A stretch of DNA of 9,531 nt, taken from positions 1-9,531 of the forward strand of contig DITR01000008.1 of NCBI GenBank assembly GCA_002422175.1, given 5' to 3'. The stretch comes from Alcaligenaceae bacterium UBA6179 (GTDB taxonomy: Bacteria > Pseudomonadota > Gammaproteobacteria > Burkholderiales > Burkholderiaceae_B). Every line of letters starts with the position of its first letter. Within the stretch, counting starts at the first letter, position 1. Below, piece after piece: positions 1-6,512 of the stretch. A program made the position numbers and the translations under genes. The notes below the pieces were generated by a model that was not told where the DNA came from, searched no databases, and saw only the letters and a list, made by a program, of their open reading frames with translations.

Positions 1-367
1 TAATGCCTTCTGTGCCTAGAACGCCGGGTTTAGATGACTTCAACCATTTAAAAAAAGGATCAGCGTCTTGACCATTTACATCAACTTTTGCAAACATAGG
101 AAATGTAACGGCATAGTTTGTTTCACAAAAGTTTTTAATATTTGCTTCATCACCCGGCTCTTGGCTACCAAACTGATTGCATGGAAAGCCCAATACACTA
201 AAACCTTGCTCTTTGTATTTCTCATAAAGGGCTTGTAACCCTTTGTACTGGTTGGTAAAACCGCAACGTGAAGCCACATTAACAACCAGCAGAACGTGTC
301 CTTGGTATTGCAACAAGGGTTGAGTTTGATGGTCGATCGTTTGTAATAATAATGAAGGAAGAGTCAT
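1..367 (-). CDS. Glutathione peroxidase family protein, 3' end missing (cut by window edge)
   Basis: Reduces H2O2 and organic hydroperoxides with a thiol donor (glutathione or thioredoxin), probably in the cytoplasm, since no signal peptide is seen. The frame opens at the ATG at 367-365 and is still open at base 1, giving 122 residues of a family usually about 160-180 long. Visible family motifs are NVASRCGFTNQY (residues 30-41) with peroxidatic Cys35, then GFPCNQFGSQEPG (60-72) with the active-site Gln69. Cys81 (IKNFCE) lies where thioredoxin-dependent members carry their resolving Cys. The catalytic codon is TGC, so this is a cysteine, not a selenocysteine, enzyme. The Trp/Asn part of the catalytic tetrad (WNF motif) would lie beyond the left edge. 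No clear Shine-Dalgarno sequence precedes the ATG. The gene may form a separate transcript from the AT-rich gap at 368-576. Family certain; true electron donor unknown. Confidence 0.95.
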   Translation of the reverse strand, partial: MTLPSLLLQTIDHQTQPLLQYQGHVLLVVNVASRCGFTNQYKGLQALYEKYKEQGFSVLGFPCNQFGSQEPGDEANIKNFCETNYAVTFPMFAKVDVNGQDADPFFKWLKSSKPGVLGTEGI

Positions 368-422
368 GATTTGAATATTAAAATAGTTAAATTTCTAAAT
401 ATAATCAATTAGTTAAAATAAA

Positions 423-428
423 ATTATA
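423..428 (-). promoter_or_regulatory. Candidate -10 box for the glutathione peroxidase gene
   Basis: On the minus strand this reads TATAAT, a perfect sigma70 -10 hexamer, within an extremely AT-rich stretch 56 bases upstream of the gpx ATG. No good -35 box stands 16-18 bases upstream (best choices read ACATAA or CATAAA), so if it is a promoter it may need an activator. In such AT-rich DNA a TATAAT can occur by chance. Confidence 0.35.
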
Positions 429-484
429 AGGTTATTTATTAAGTTTTATGTTTGGTCTTGAAAGAATAAGAAAAAAGGTCAGAA

Positions 485-550
485 GTTAAGTCATTGCTAA
501 GTCATCGCTAAATCATCGCTAAGTCATCGTTAAGTATTCACTAAGCATTC
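485..550. repeat. Tandem array of six 11-bp units (consensus GCTAAGTCATC)
   Basis: Six consecutive 11-base units without gaps: 485-495 GTTAAGTCATT, 496-506 GCTAAGTCATC, 507-517 GCTAAATCATC, 518-528 GCTAAGTCATC, 529-539 GTTAAGTATTC and 540-550 ACTAAGCATTC. The middle three are almost identical and the outer ones diverge, typical of an array that grew by slippage and decays at its edges. An 11-bp period is close to one DNA helical turn, so each copy faces nearly the same side of the helix. The array lies 26 bases past the photolyase stop and about 60-125 bases upstream of a candidate gpx -10 box. It could be a set of phased protein-binding sites or a neutral minisatellite. The intergenic stretch 368-576 holds nothing else I can name beyond the AT-rich gpx leader. 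Confidence 0.9.
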
Positions 551-576
551 GTACTCAATAACCGTTCATAAGATAT

Positions 577-2034
577 TTATAGACTGCTTTTTAAATGTTT
601 TTTAAAAGTTTCAATGGCTCGAACCCGGCTTGATTTCAAATCAACGATTGCCAGAGGGTAGTTAAGACTTTGACGCTGCAAAGGTGACGGGTCGTGAATA
701 GAGGCATTGTCTAGGCTGGCCAGTTCAGGTAACCACTGTTTAATAAAAACGCCCTCTGGGTCAAACTTAGCTGACTGGCTGACTGGGTTAAAAATACGAA
801 AGTAGGGTGCAGAATCAGCACCGGTCGATGCGCTCCATTGCCAGCCACCGTTGTTGGCCGCTAAGTCGCCATCAATAAGGTGTTGCATAAAGAAAGTTTC
901 GCCTTTGTGCCAGTCAATCAATAAATTTTTAGTTAAAAACATAGCCACAATCATGCGCAGGCGGTTGTGCATCCAGCCCAAGCTGACCAATTGACGCATC
1001 GCGGCATCAACAATCGGTATGCCCGTTTTACCTTCGCACCAAGCCTTAAATTCTTCAGGTTCATCGCGCCAGACAATGCCTAGGGTGTCGTCACGCAAGG
1101 GTTTGTGCATTGAAAGTTTTGGGTAGCCATGCAGCAGATGCTGGTAAAACTCGCGCCAAAGTATTTCGTTGACCCAAGTGTGCACACCCTCGACGGTTTT
1201 TTCAATGTCAACGGAGTTGTTTTTAAGTGCTTTATACAAACACATTCGGGCTGACACTAAACCCGACGCTAAATAAGGAGAAAGTTGACTGGTGCCTGGC
1301 TGTGCGGGCAAGTCACGTAGTGCTTTGTATTGGTTGATGGGTTCTTGCGTAAAAGCGTCTAAACGTGCGCTGACATCTTCTGAATGAGCAGGCCACCATT
1401 GAGTCAAGTTCTTACGCTGCTCGTCACTCAGACCCATTGCTGCCTCTGACTCAGGCCAGTGTATAGAAAGGACGTCTGCAACCATAGGTTCGGGTAACGC
1501 TTGAGCAGGCAAATGACTCAGTGGCGTTAAATGTGTGGCTAATGCAGCTTTAAGCTTGGTTCGGCAGGCTTTTGAAAAGGGTGTGAAAACCCGATAATAA
1601 TCATCGTTACCAGTTTTTACTGTTCCAGGGGGCAAGAGTGTGTTGCCGTCATGGCCCACTAAGTCAATGCCCGACAGGGCTAAAGTTTTGTAAGTCGATT
1701 GGTCTCGCCGACGCTCGTATAAACCATGTTCGCGGTTGCAATGCACTGTGTCAACTTGAAGAGTTTGACAAAGATTGCTCAGCGCATCAGGTACCTCTTG
1801 CCACGTTTTAACCCGTAAAAACTTTAGCGCAACCCCAATACGCTCGAGCTCTGGCACCAGATTTTCGAGCGTGCGCCACCAAAAATGAATTTTTGCCGGT
1901 GCATCTTGATGAATGCGCCATTGCTCTGGTGCCAAGACAAATACGCCATATGCTGGACCTGATTGCAAAGCCGCTGAGAGAGCAGGGTTATCTAAGATGC
2001 GTAAATCAGTGCGAAACCAACATAAAGCTGTCAT
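577..2034 (-). CDS. phrB: Deoxyribodipyrimidine photolyase (class I CPD photolyase)
   Basis: Repairs cyclobutane pyrimidine dimers in DNA using blue light and an FAD cofactor. The 485-residue protein matches the family length (E. coli 472). It has the N-terminal antenna-binding alpha/beta domain, beginning CWFRTDLRILDNPAL (residues 5-19), and the C-terminal FAD domain. The latter shows LSPYLASGLVSAR (251-263), VNEILWREFY (288-297), DAAMRQLVSLGWMHNRLRM (343-361) and DGDLAANNGGWQW (388-400). By alignment from memory with the E. coli enzyme, the electron-transfer Trp triad is W398, W375 and W322, all present. The ATG at 2034-2032 overlaps the upstream peroxiredoxin stop (ATGA). No Shine-Dalgarno sequence is seen before it, so translation is probably coupled. 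This pairs an oxidative-stress gene with a light-damage gene in one transcript. Substrate class (CPD rather than 6-4 photoproduct or cryptochrome) is inferred from similarity. Confidence 0.96.
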   Translation of the reverse strand: MTALCWFRTDLRILDNPALSAALQSGPAYGVFVLAPEQWRIHQDAPAKIHFWWRTLENLVPELERIGVALKFLRVKTWQEVPDALSNLCQTLQVDTVHCNREHGLYERRRDQSTYKTLALSGIDLVGHDGNTLLPPGTVKTGNDDYYRVFTPFSKACRTKLKAALATHLTPLSHLPAQALPEPMVADVLSIHWPESEAAMGLSDEQRKNLTQWWPAHSEDVSARLDAFTQEPINQYKALRDLPAQPGTSQLSPYLASGLVSARMCLYKALKNNSVDIEKTVEGVHTWVNEILWREFYQHLLHGYPKLSMHKPLRDDTLGIVWRDEPEEFKAWCEGKTGIPIVDAAMRQLVSLGWMHNRLRMIVAMFLTKNLLIDWHKGETFFMQHLIDGDLAANNGGWQWSASTGADSAPYFRIFNPVSQSAKFDPEGVFIKQWLPELASLDNASIHDPSPLQRQSLNYPLAIVDLKSSRVRAIETFKKHLKSSL

Positions 2035-2600
2035 TTTGGATTTTGGGCTTTTGAGTAAGCTTGAACGGCTGCCAAGGTGCGTTTAACGTGTTGTTCGGGA
2101 CTGACACCTTCGTACATGGCATAAATTTTCTTGTCAGGCGTAATGACATACGAAATACGGTCTGCTACACCTGGCCATACTTTAAGAGCAGCATCATACT
2201 TTTTAATAATGGCTTGGTTTTCGTCAGCAGCAACAATAAACTTACCTGCACAGGGCCCAGACGAGAACTTCTTTAGTGTTGTCAGGTTGTCAGCTGACAT
2301 GCCCACAACGGTTGCTTGACTGGCTTTAAAGTCGTTAATTGATTCAGCAAATAGTTGCGCCTCAATGGTGCAACCACTTGTAAAGGCTTTTGGATAAAAG
2401 TACAGTACGACAGGCCCTTTTTTAAGGGTTTCATCTAAGTTAAATTCAACGGCTTGGCCCGCTAATGCACCCGGTGCTTTAAAAGAGGGGGCTGCATCAC
2501 CCACTTTAAGTTGAGCATGGGACAATCCGGCAAAGCAAAAAAAACCGATTAAAAACAGTGTTTTAAGCCAAAAAGTAGGGTGAAAATGTCGGTTAATCAT
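2031..2600 (-). CDS. Exported peroxiredoxin (AhpC/TSA, BCP-like)
   Basis: Thiol peroxidase expected to reduce peroxides in the periplasm. Residues 1-29 form a clear Sec signal peptide: basic start (INRHFH, then K13), a hydrophobic core (TLFLIGFFCFAGL) and a likely cut at SHA|QL. The mature part is a thioredoxin-fold peroxiredoxin with YFYPKAFTSGCTIEAQ, where Cys77 is the peroxidatic Cys in the position of the BCP P-x-x-x-T/S-x-x-C motif. A second Cys, C117 (GPCAGKF), could be the resolving Cys. The total of 189 residues is normal for exported members. The frame can be extended one codon to a TTG at 2603-2601. I prefer the ATG at 2600-2598 because a GAGG lies 7 bases before it but only 4 before the TTG. 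The stop overlaps the photolyase start by 4 bases. Reductant partner unknown. Confidence 0.92.
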   Translation of the reverse strand: MINRHFHPTFWLKTLFLIGFFCFAGLSHAQLKVGDAAPSFKAPGALAGQAVEFNLDETLKKGPVVLYFYPKAFTSGCTIEAQLFAESINDFKASQATVVGMSADNLTTLKKFSSGPCAGKFIVAADENQAIIKKYDAALKVWPGVADRISYVITPDKKIYAMYEGVSPEQHVKRTLAAVQAYSKAQNPK

Positions 2601-2653
2601 CAAGACACCTCAGGTTCGTGTATCGTAGTTGTAATCTCATAACGATAGGTTAG
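2601..2653. promoter_or_regulatory. Short divergent intergenic region with a 6-bp inverted repeat
   Basis: Only 53 bases separate the divergent peroxiredoxin (minus) and secreted-protein (plus) genes, so the control elements of both must overlap here or reach into coding sequence. It contains TATCGT at 2621-2626 and its exact reverse complement ACGATA at 2642-2647, separated by 15 bases, so half-site centres are two helical turns apart, as a dimeric regulator would require. No convincing sigma70 hexamer pair was found on either strand. A GAGG for the peroxiredoxin start lies at 2608-2611. Confidence 0.4.
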
Positions 2654-3115
2654 ATGATCATGATGAATACGTCTATGTTCACCCTGTTACGGGCTCGGTT
2701 GATTTGCGGCATAAAGACGATGAGTTTTGTAGGTTTATTGGGGCTTAATTTGGCGCTAATCAGCGCTCAAGCCCACGCTCAAGCCGTTCCTATTCCTGTT
2801 GCTCCGCCTCAAGTGGTTAAACCTTCGCCGCAAACCACATTACAAAACAATCAAGCGCCTGATTCCACTCAGTTGAACAAGCCTACCAATCAAGTCACAG
2901 CTGTAGAACCTGTTACAAGTGGTGTGATTGACGATGCTGCTCGCGCAGAAATTTTAAAGACATTTCAACGAGAAGCCCGTGCTGCCTATGCTGAAGCGCA
3001 GACAGCATGCAAAGATCTTAGACAAGATCAGCAAGCTGTCTGTTTAGCTAAAGCGCGTATTCAGTTCGACGAAGACATGCAATATGCACAAAAACGCGCC
3101 AACATGGGTTTTTAA
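2654..3115 (+). CDS. Uncharacterised secreted protein with a charged, two-cysteine C-terminal region
   Basis: I do not recognise a named family. It is the only plus-strand gene, 153 residues from the first ATG. An AGG at 2647-2649 is 4 bases before that ATG and 10 before the ATG at 2660, so the start could be either. A signal peptide is evident: basic residues (R13, R15, K21), hydrophobic core FVGLLGLNLALI (25-36) and likely cut AHA|QA after residue 42. Residues 45-90 are rich in Pro, Gln, Asn and Thr and look disordered. Residues 92-150 are Ala-, Arg- and acid-rich and probably helical, with Cys119 and Cys130 (ACKDL and AVCLA) 11 apart, which could form a disulfide in an exported protein. 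My recollection is that similar small proteins with this C-terminal pattern occur in Burkholderiales as hypothetical proteins. It converges on the ABM gene with 8 bases between stops. No function assigned. Confidence 0.8.
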   Translation: MIMMNTSMFTLLRARLICGIKTMSFVGLLGLNLALISAQAHAQAVPIPVAPPQVVKPSPQTTLQNNQAPDSTQLNKPTNQVTAVEPVTSGVIDDAARAEILKTFQREARAAYAEAQTACKDLRQDQQAVCLAKARIQFDEDMQYAQKRANMGF

Positions 3116-3123
3116 AACGGTAT

Positions 3124-3420
3124 TTACCCTAAATCGATAGGGCTGAGGTGTTCAACAACAGGTGGGGCTGCAAAATGACCGCCCACTAATGCGCGCCATT
3201 GAACATAACCATCTGATTGACGAAAATCAACCATATGGTTTTCTATTGTTTCCCACTGCACATGCAACTCGTATTGATTGGGGTGCTCAATGCAGCGATG
3301 CAAGCTTACGCCATGAAAACCTTTTGCTGCCATAAAGTAAGGCTTTGCTTTAGCCACTTGTTGCTCAAACTGTTTTTCTTCACCCGCTTTAATATTGATG
3401 TGTGCAATTTCAGTAATCAT
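3124..3420 (-). CDS. ABM-domain protein (antibiotic biosynthesis monooxygenase family)
   Basis: A 98-residue single-domain protein of the dimeric alpha+beta barrel type. Despite the family name, members include quinol monooxygenases, haem-degrading enzymes and proteins with no known reaction. It begins with a strand MITEIAHINIKAGEEKQFE, followed by a helix and a GFHGVSLHRCIEHP stretch (34-47). It then has YELHVQWETIENHM (50-63) and RQSDGYVQWRALVGG (67-81), the usual order of this fold, and ends with PPVVEHLSPI. No signal peptide, so cytoplasmic. The ATG at 3420-3418 is preceded by AAGAGA about 7 bases upstream. Its own promoter is possible in the 108-base gap behind dmlA. Its substrate cannot be told from sequence, and nothing nearby suggests a secondary-metabolite cluster. 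Confidence 0.88.
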   Translation of the reverse strand: MITEIAHINIKAGEEKQFEQQVAKAKPYFMAAKGFHGVSLHRCIEHPNQYELHVQWETIENHMVDFRQSDGYVQWRALVGGHFAAPPVVEHLSPIDLG

Positions 3421-3493
3421 ACGTTTTCTCTTTTTAATGGAATCGGTTTTAATCTTAAAAGCGGATAGGGATTTATTGCAAACGAAAGATCAT

Positions 3494-3522
3494 TATTTAT
3501 CGCATAATGTATATTATGTAAA
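3494..3522 (-). promoter_or_regulatory. Candidate sigma70 promoter for the ABM gene, overlapping palindromes
   Basis: On the minus strand, TTTACA (3522-3517) is followed after 17 bases by TAAATA (3499-3494), a fair -35/-10 pair placed about 75 bases before the ABM start. The spacer holds a perfect inverted repeat, CATAAT at 3503-3508 and ATTATG at 3513-3518. A second one, CATTAT (3491-3496) with ATAATG (3504-3509), overlaps it. An operator inside the promoter is plausible but the DNA is AT-rich. Confidence 0.4.
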
Positions 3523-3528
3523 GTGAAC

Positions 3529-4626
3529 TTAAACTAATCGTGCCGCAATAGCTGAGCCAACATCGTTTGTTTTAGCGGTTCCACCTAAATCAGGTGTCAT
3601 GGGGCCAGATAAAATCGTGTCTTCAATGGCTTTAACGATTGCATCGTGGGCATCAAGGTAAGGTTTCTGTGCCGCGCCTTCTAAGCCCTGACCCAAAAAC
3701 TGCAGCATCATGGCGCCAGACCAAATCATGGCGATCGGGTTGGCAATACCTTTACCGTAAATATCAGGTGCTGACCCATGTACCGGTTCAAATAATGAGG
3801 GAAAATGACGTTCTGGGTTCAAGTTAGCTGAGGGTGCTAAGCCGATGGTACCGGTACAAGCTGGCCCCAAGTCTGACAATATGTCACCAAATAAGTTTGA
3901 AGCGACCACCACATCAAAGCGATCAGGCGACAAGACAAAACGGGCACATAAAATATCTATGTGTTGTTTGTCAGTTGTGATGTCTGGGTACTGTGCACCC
4001 ATTAATGCTGCGCGCTCGTCCCAATAGGGCATGCTTATAGAAATACCGTTTGATTTGGTCGCAATGGTGACATGTTTGCGTGATCGTTGACGGGCAAGTT
4101 CAAAGGCGAACTTTAAAACACGATCGGTACCGATGCGACTAAATACTGATTCTTGAATCACAATTTCTCGGTCGGTACCTGCAAACATGATGCCACCAAG
4201 AGCGGTGTATTCACCTTCTGTATTTTCACGAACAACATAAAAATCAATGTCACCCGGTTTGCGATTAGCCAAAGGGCAGCTCACACCTTCAAACAAGCGT
4301 ATGGGACGCAAATTTATATATTGATCAAATTCACGCCTAAATTTTAGCAATGAGCCCCAAAGTGAAATATGGTCAGGCACTGTTTCAGGCCACCCGGCAG
4401 CACCGTAGAGCAATGCATCGCAAGAACCCACCTGCTCTTTCCAATTATCTGGCATCATCTGGCCGTGCTGCGCATAGTGGTCACAAGAGGCCCAGGCATG
4501 GTGTTCAAAAGAAATATTTAAACCAAACTTTTTAATGGCGGCTTCAATAACCTTTAGACCTTCCGGCATAACCTCTTTACCAATGCCATCACCGGCTAAA
4601 ACTGCGACACGAAAAGGTTTGCTCAT
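3529..4626 (-). CDS. dmlA: D-malate / tartrate dehydrogenase (decarboxylating)
   Basis: NAD-dependent beta-decarboxylating dehydrogenase. It oxidises D-malate to pyruvate and CO2, and relatives also act on tartrate or isopropylmalate. The 365 residues track E. coli DmlA (about 361) closely, including PDHISLWGSLLKFRREFDQY from residue 84 onwards, FYVVRENTEGEY (129-140), KSNGISISMPYWDER (191-205), KQHIDILCARF (220-230) and LFGDILSDLGPACTGTIG (245-262). By comparison with isopropylmalate dehydrogenase, the substrate arginines are R97, R107 and R133, the catalytic pair Y140 and K191, and the metal-binding aspartates D224, D248 and D252; all are present. An AGGA lies 8 bases before the ATG at 4626-4624. 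It follows proC by 48 bases. No LysR regulator such as dmlR is adjacent. D-malate versus tartrate preference cannot be decided from sequence alone. Confidence 0.92.
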   Translation of the reverse strand: MSKPFRVAVLAGDGIGKEVMPEGLKVIEAAIKKFGLNISFEHHAWASCDHYAQHGQMMPDNWKEQVGSCDALLYGAAGWPETVPDHISLWGSLLKFRREFDQYINLRPIRLFEGVSCPLANRKPGDIDFYVVRENTEGEYTALGGIMFAGTDREIVIQESVFSRIGTDRVLKFAFELARQRSRKHVTIATKSNGISISMPYWDERAALMGAQYPDITTDKQHIDILCARFVLSPDRFDVVVASNLFGDILSDLGPACTGTIGLAPSANLNPERHFPSLFEPVHGSAPDIYGKGIANPIAMIWSGAMMLQFLGQGLEGAAQKPYLDAHDAIVKAIEDTILSGPMTPDLGGTAKTNDVGSAIAARLV

Positions 4627-4644
4627 GGTGGATCCTGTTTAAAA

Positions 4645-4658
4645 ATTTGAATTCAAAT
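4645..4658. promoter_or_regulatory. 14-bp perfect palindrome between proC and dmlA
   Basis: ATTTGAATTCAAAT is self-complementary across all 14 bases and sits 19 bases upstream of the dmlA ATG, in a 48-base gap. It is a possible operator for a homodimeric regulator of dmlA. It has no loop or T-tract of the kind a rho-independent terminator would have. A chance AT-rich palindrome is the alternative. Confidence 0.4.
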
Positions 4659-4674
4659 ATAACTGCATAAACAA

Positions 4675-5505
4675 CTAACCGAATAATTTACCCAGTTCAC
4701 CTGCCCTTTTATGAGCAGCTTGCATGGCTTGTTGAATCGTTTCATAAAAATGGTTCTCGGCTAAAACATCAAGGGCGGCGGCTGTAGTTCCCCCTTTTGA
4801 GGTCACCTGTTCGCGCAACGTGGCAAGCGGCTCATCTGAGGCTTGAGCAAGTTGGGTGGCCCCAGACAAGGTCGCTAACGCTAATGAACGGGCATGTTCA
4901 GGCGATAAGCCTAATTTGACCCCACCGTCTATTAGGGCTTCAATAAATCTAAAAACATACGCTGGACCACTACCCGATAGCGCAGTCACGGCATCAATCT
5001 CACTATCAGAAGCCACCCACACAACCACACCAACCGACTCCATAATGGCATGTGCAGATTGTTTTTGTGACGCTGTTACAGAGCTCAAAGCGGTCAACCC
5101 CATGGCTCCCGCACCAATTAATGCGGGCGTATTGGGCATACAGCGGACAACATATGGCCACGGATCAGCGCCCTCGCCTAGCCATTGACTGATTGAGGCC
5201 ATGGGAATGCCTGCAGCAATGCTCAATATGAGTGTTTGATCTTTTGTAAAGGGTTTGACTTGTGCCATAACCTCGGACATGACTTGGGGTTTTACTGCTA
5301 AAACCCAGATATCACATTCCGTTAGAGCGTTATCAGGTGATGCGCGCGCGCTGATGCCTTGGGCATGCCACGCTGCCAAGCTGTCTGGGTTTACTTCAAC
5401 AATGTGAATTGAGCTTTTAGGCAAACCATTGGAAAGCAAACCTTTGGCTAAGGCTTGCGCCATGTTGCCACCACCAATAAAACCGATTTTATGTTGTTCA
5501 AGCAT
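4675..5505 (-). CDS. proC: Pyrroline-5-carboxylate reductase
   Basis: Last step of proline biosynthesis, reducing pyrroline-5-carboxylate with NAD(P)H in the cytoplasm. The 276 residues match the family (E. coli 269). It has the N-terminal dinucleotide-binding motif GFIGGGNMAQAL (8-19), VKPQ (71-74) and RCMPNTPALIGAG (121-133). It also has the family signature beginning ALSGSGPAYVFRFIEAL (175-191) and continuing through GVKLGL, and REQVTSKGGTTAAAL (231-245). The ATG at 5505-5503 follows an AGAG about 8 bases upstream. It is separated from ubiA by a 104-base AT-rich gap, so it may have its own promoter, and it is followed after 48 bases by dmlA on the same strand. Confidence 0.97.
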   Translation of the reverse strand: MLEQHKIGFIGGGNMAQALAKGLLSNGLPKSSIHIVEVNPDSLAAWHAQGISARASPDNALTECDIWVLAVKPQVMSEVMAQVKPFTKDQTLILSIAAGIPMASISQWLGEGADPWPYVVRCMPNTPALIGAGAMGLTALSSVTASQKQSAHAIMESVGVVVWVASDSEIDAVTALSGSGPAYVFRFIEALIDGGVKLGLSPEHARSLALATLSGATQLAQASDEPLATLREQVTSKGGTTAAALDVLAENHFYETIQQAMQAAHKRAGELGKLFG

Positions 5506-5570
5506 GGTTCACTCTGTTGATTGAATTAAAACGAAAAAAATTAAAACTAAATAACGGGTTTTGACCAGTC

Positions 5571-5600
5571 ATTAAATCGCGTTGTATTTCGCAATTTAAT
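5571..5600 (-). terminator. Possible weak terminator or regulatory hairpin after ubiA
   Basis: ATTAAATCGCG (5571-5581) pairs with CGCAATTTAAT (5590-5600) as an 11-bp stem with one mismatch and an 8-base loop, beginning 10 bases past the ubiA stop. On the minus strand the stem is not followed at once by a U-tract; the nearest T-run is about 35 bases further on, at 5533-5539. It is therefore an atypical terminator at best, but it marks a likely boundary between the recG-oxyR-dps-ubiA block and proC. Confidence 0.3.
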
Positions 5601-5609
5601 TCACCCTTA

Positions 5610-6512
5610 TTAAATGAAATGAGAACCAAAAGTCAGATAAACCCATTGCCCTAAAAAGATAACCCCACCCAGCATATTATTGTTTTTGAAGGCTCTAAAA
5701 CAAGGGTCTCGCTCGCGGTGGCGAATCATCACCACATGGCTTACAGCAATGGCTGCTGCAATCAACAAGCCTGCATAATAAGGCCAGCCATACGCCAGCA
5801 TATGACCACACCAAGCCAATAAAAACAAGGTGATGGCATAACACAGCGCGACGATGGTGACGTCATACTGACCAAATGTAATGGCTGACGTTTTAAGGCC
5901 CAGTTTTAAATCGTCATCGCGATCGACCATGGCGTATTCAGTATCGTACGCCATGGCCCAAAAAATATTGGCAACAAGCATTATCCACGCGACGAGAGGT
6001 ATTGTGCCGGTCACCGCAGCAAACCCCATCGGAATACCAAACCCAAATGCAATACCCAAATAGGCTTGTGGAATAGCAAAGAAACGCTTGAATAACGGGT
6101 AAGTCACGGCTAAAAAAGCGCCAATAAAAGCCAAGCCGATGGTGAGCACATTCAGCGTCAAAACCAGTAAAAATGCTATGGCACCTAAAGAGGCGGCAAC
6201 ATATAGGGCTTCTTTTGGGGTGATTTTGCCCGACGTTAATACGCGGTTTTGAGTGCGTTTAACAAACTGATCAACGTCACGGTCAAAATAGTCATTCATC
6301 GCGCATCCGGCGGCACGCATTAAAAATGTGCCCAGAACGAATACAACCATGATGTGCAAGTCAGGCTGGCCTTGACTGGCTGCGAAAATAGCCCAGAGCG
6401 TGGGCCATAGCAAAAGCAAGGTACCAATCGGTTTGTCTAAGCGCACAAGCTGGGCGTAAAGCCCAAGCTTGTGGGTGACTTTATTGAAGCAAACTGCGTA
6501 GCATCCAGGCAT
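5610..6512 (-). CDS. ubiA: 4-hydroxybenzoate polyprenyltransferase
   Basis: Integral membrane enzyme that attaches the polyprenyl tail to 4-hydroxybenzoate in ubiquinone synthesis. It starts its first membrane helix at LVRLDKPIGTLLLLWPT. It carries the first Asp-rich motif NDYFDRDVD (residues 73-81), which binds Mg-diphosphate, followed by KRTQNR. The second is YDTEYAMVDRDDD (189-201). Numerous hydrophobic segments follow, in agreement with the usual eight or nine helices. The longest open frame begins at a TTG at 6530. I chose the ATG at 6512-6510 (300 residues; E. coli 290) because a GAGA stands just before it while nothing resembling a ribosome site precedes the TTG. With this start the gene overlaps the dps 3' end by 32 bases, so coupled translation with dps is likely. 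Product certain, start moderately so. Confidence 0.94.
   Translation of the reverse strand: MPGCYAVCFNKVTHKLGLYAQLVRLDKPIGTLLLLWPTLWAIFAASQGQPDLHIMVVFVLGTFLMRAAGCAMNDYFDRDVDQFVKRTQNRVLTSGKITPKEALYVAASLGAIAFLLVLTLNVLTIGLAFIGAFLAVTYPLFKRFFAIPQAYLGIAFGFGIPMGFAAVTGTIPLVAWIMLVANIFWAMAYDTEYAMVDRDDDLKLGLKTSAITFGQYDVTIVALCYAITLFLLAWCGHMLAYGWPYYAGLLIAAAIAVSHVVMIRHRERDPCFRAFKNNNMLGGVIFLGQWVYLTFGSHFI

Noticed and set aside
76..285. 69-codon open frame on the minus strand
   Set aside because: It is an out-of-frame shadow of the glutathione peroxidase gene, whose motifs NVASRCGFTNQY and GFPCNQFG read in another frame.
236..300. Selenocysteine codon in the peroxidase
   Set aside because: The catalytic codon reads TGC (Cys), and no in-frame TGA occurs in the visible part.
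2061..2319. Plus-strand open frames opposite the peroxiredoxin gene
   Set aside because: Antisense shadows of a well-supported coding sequence; overlapping one another and without domain features.
2601..2603. TTG as the peroxiredoxin start
   Set aside because: The adjacent ATG has better spacing from the GAGG (7 against 4 bases).
3116..3123. Terminator between the convergent secreted-protein and ABM genes
   Set aside because: Only 8 bases separate the stops and no GC-rich stem with T-tract is visible around them.
4856..5188. 110-codon open frame on the plus strand
   Set aside because: Lies wholly antisense to proC, which has strong family motifs throughout; no recognisable protein character or ribosome site.
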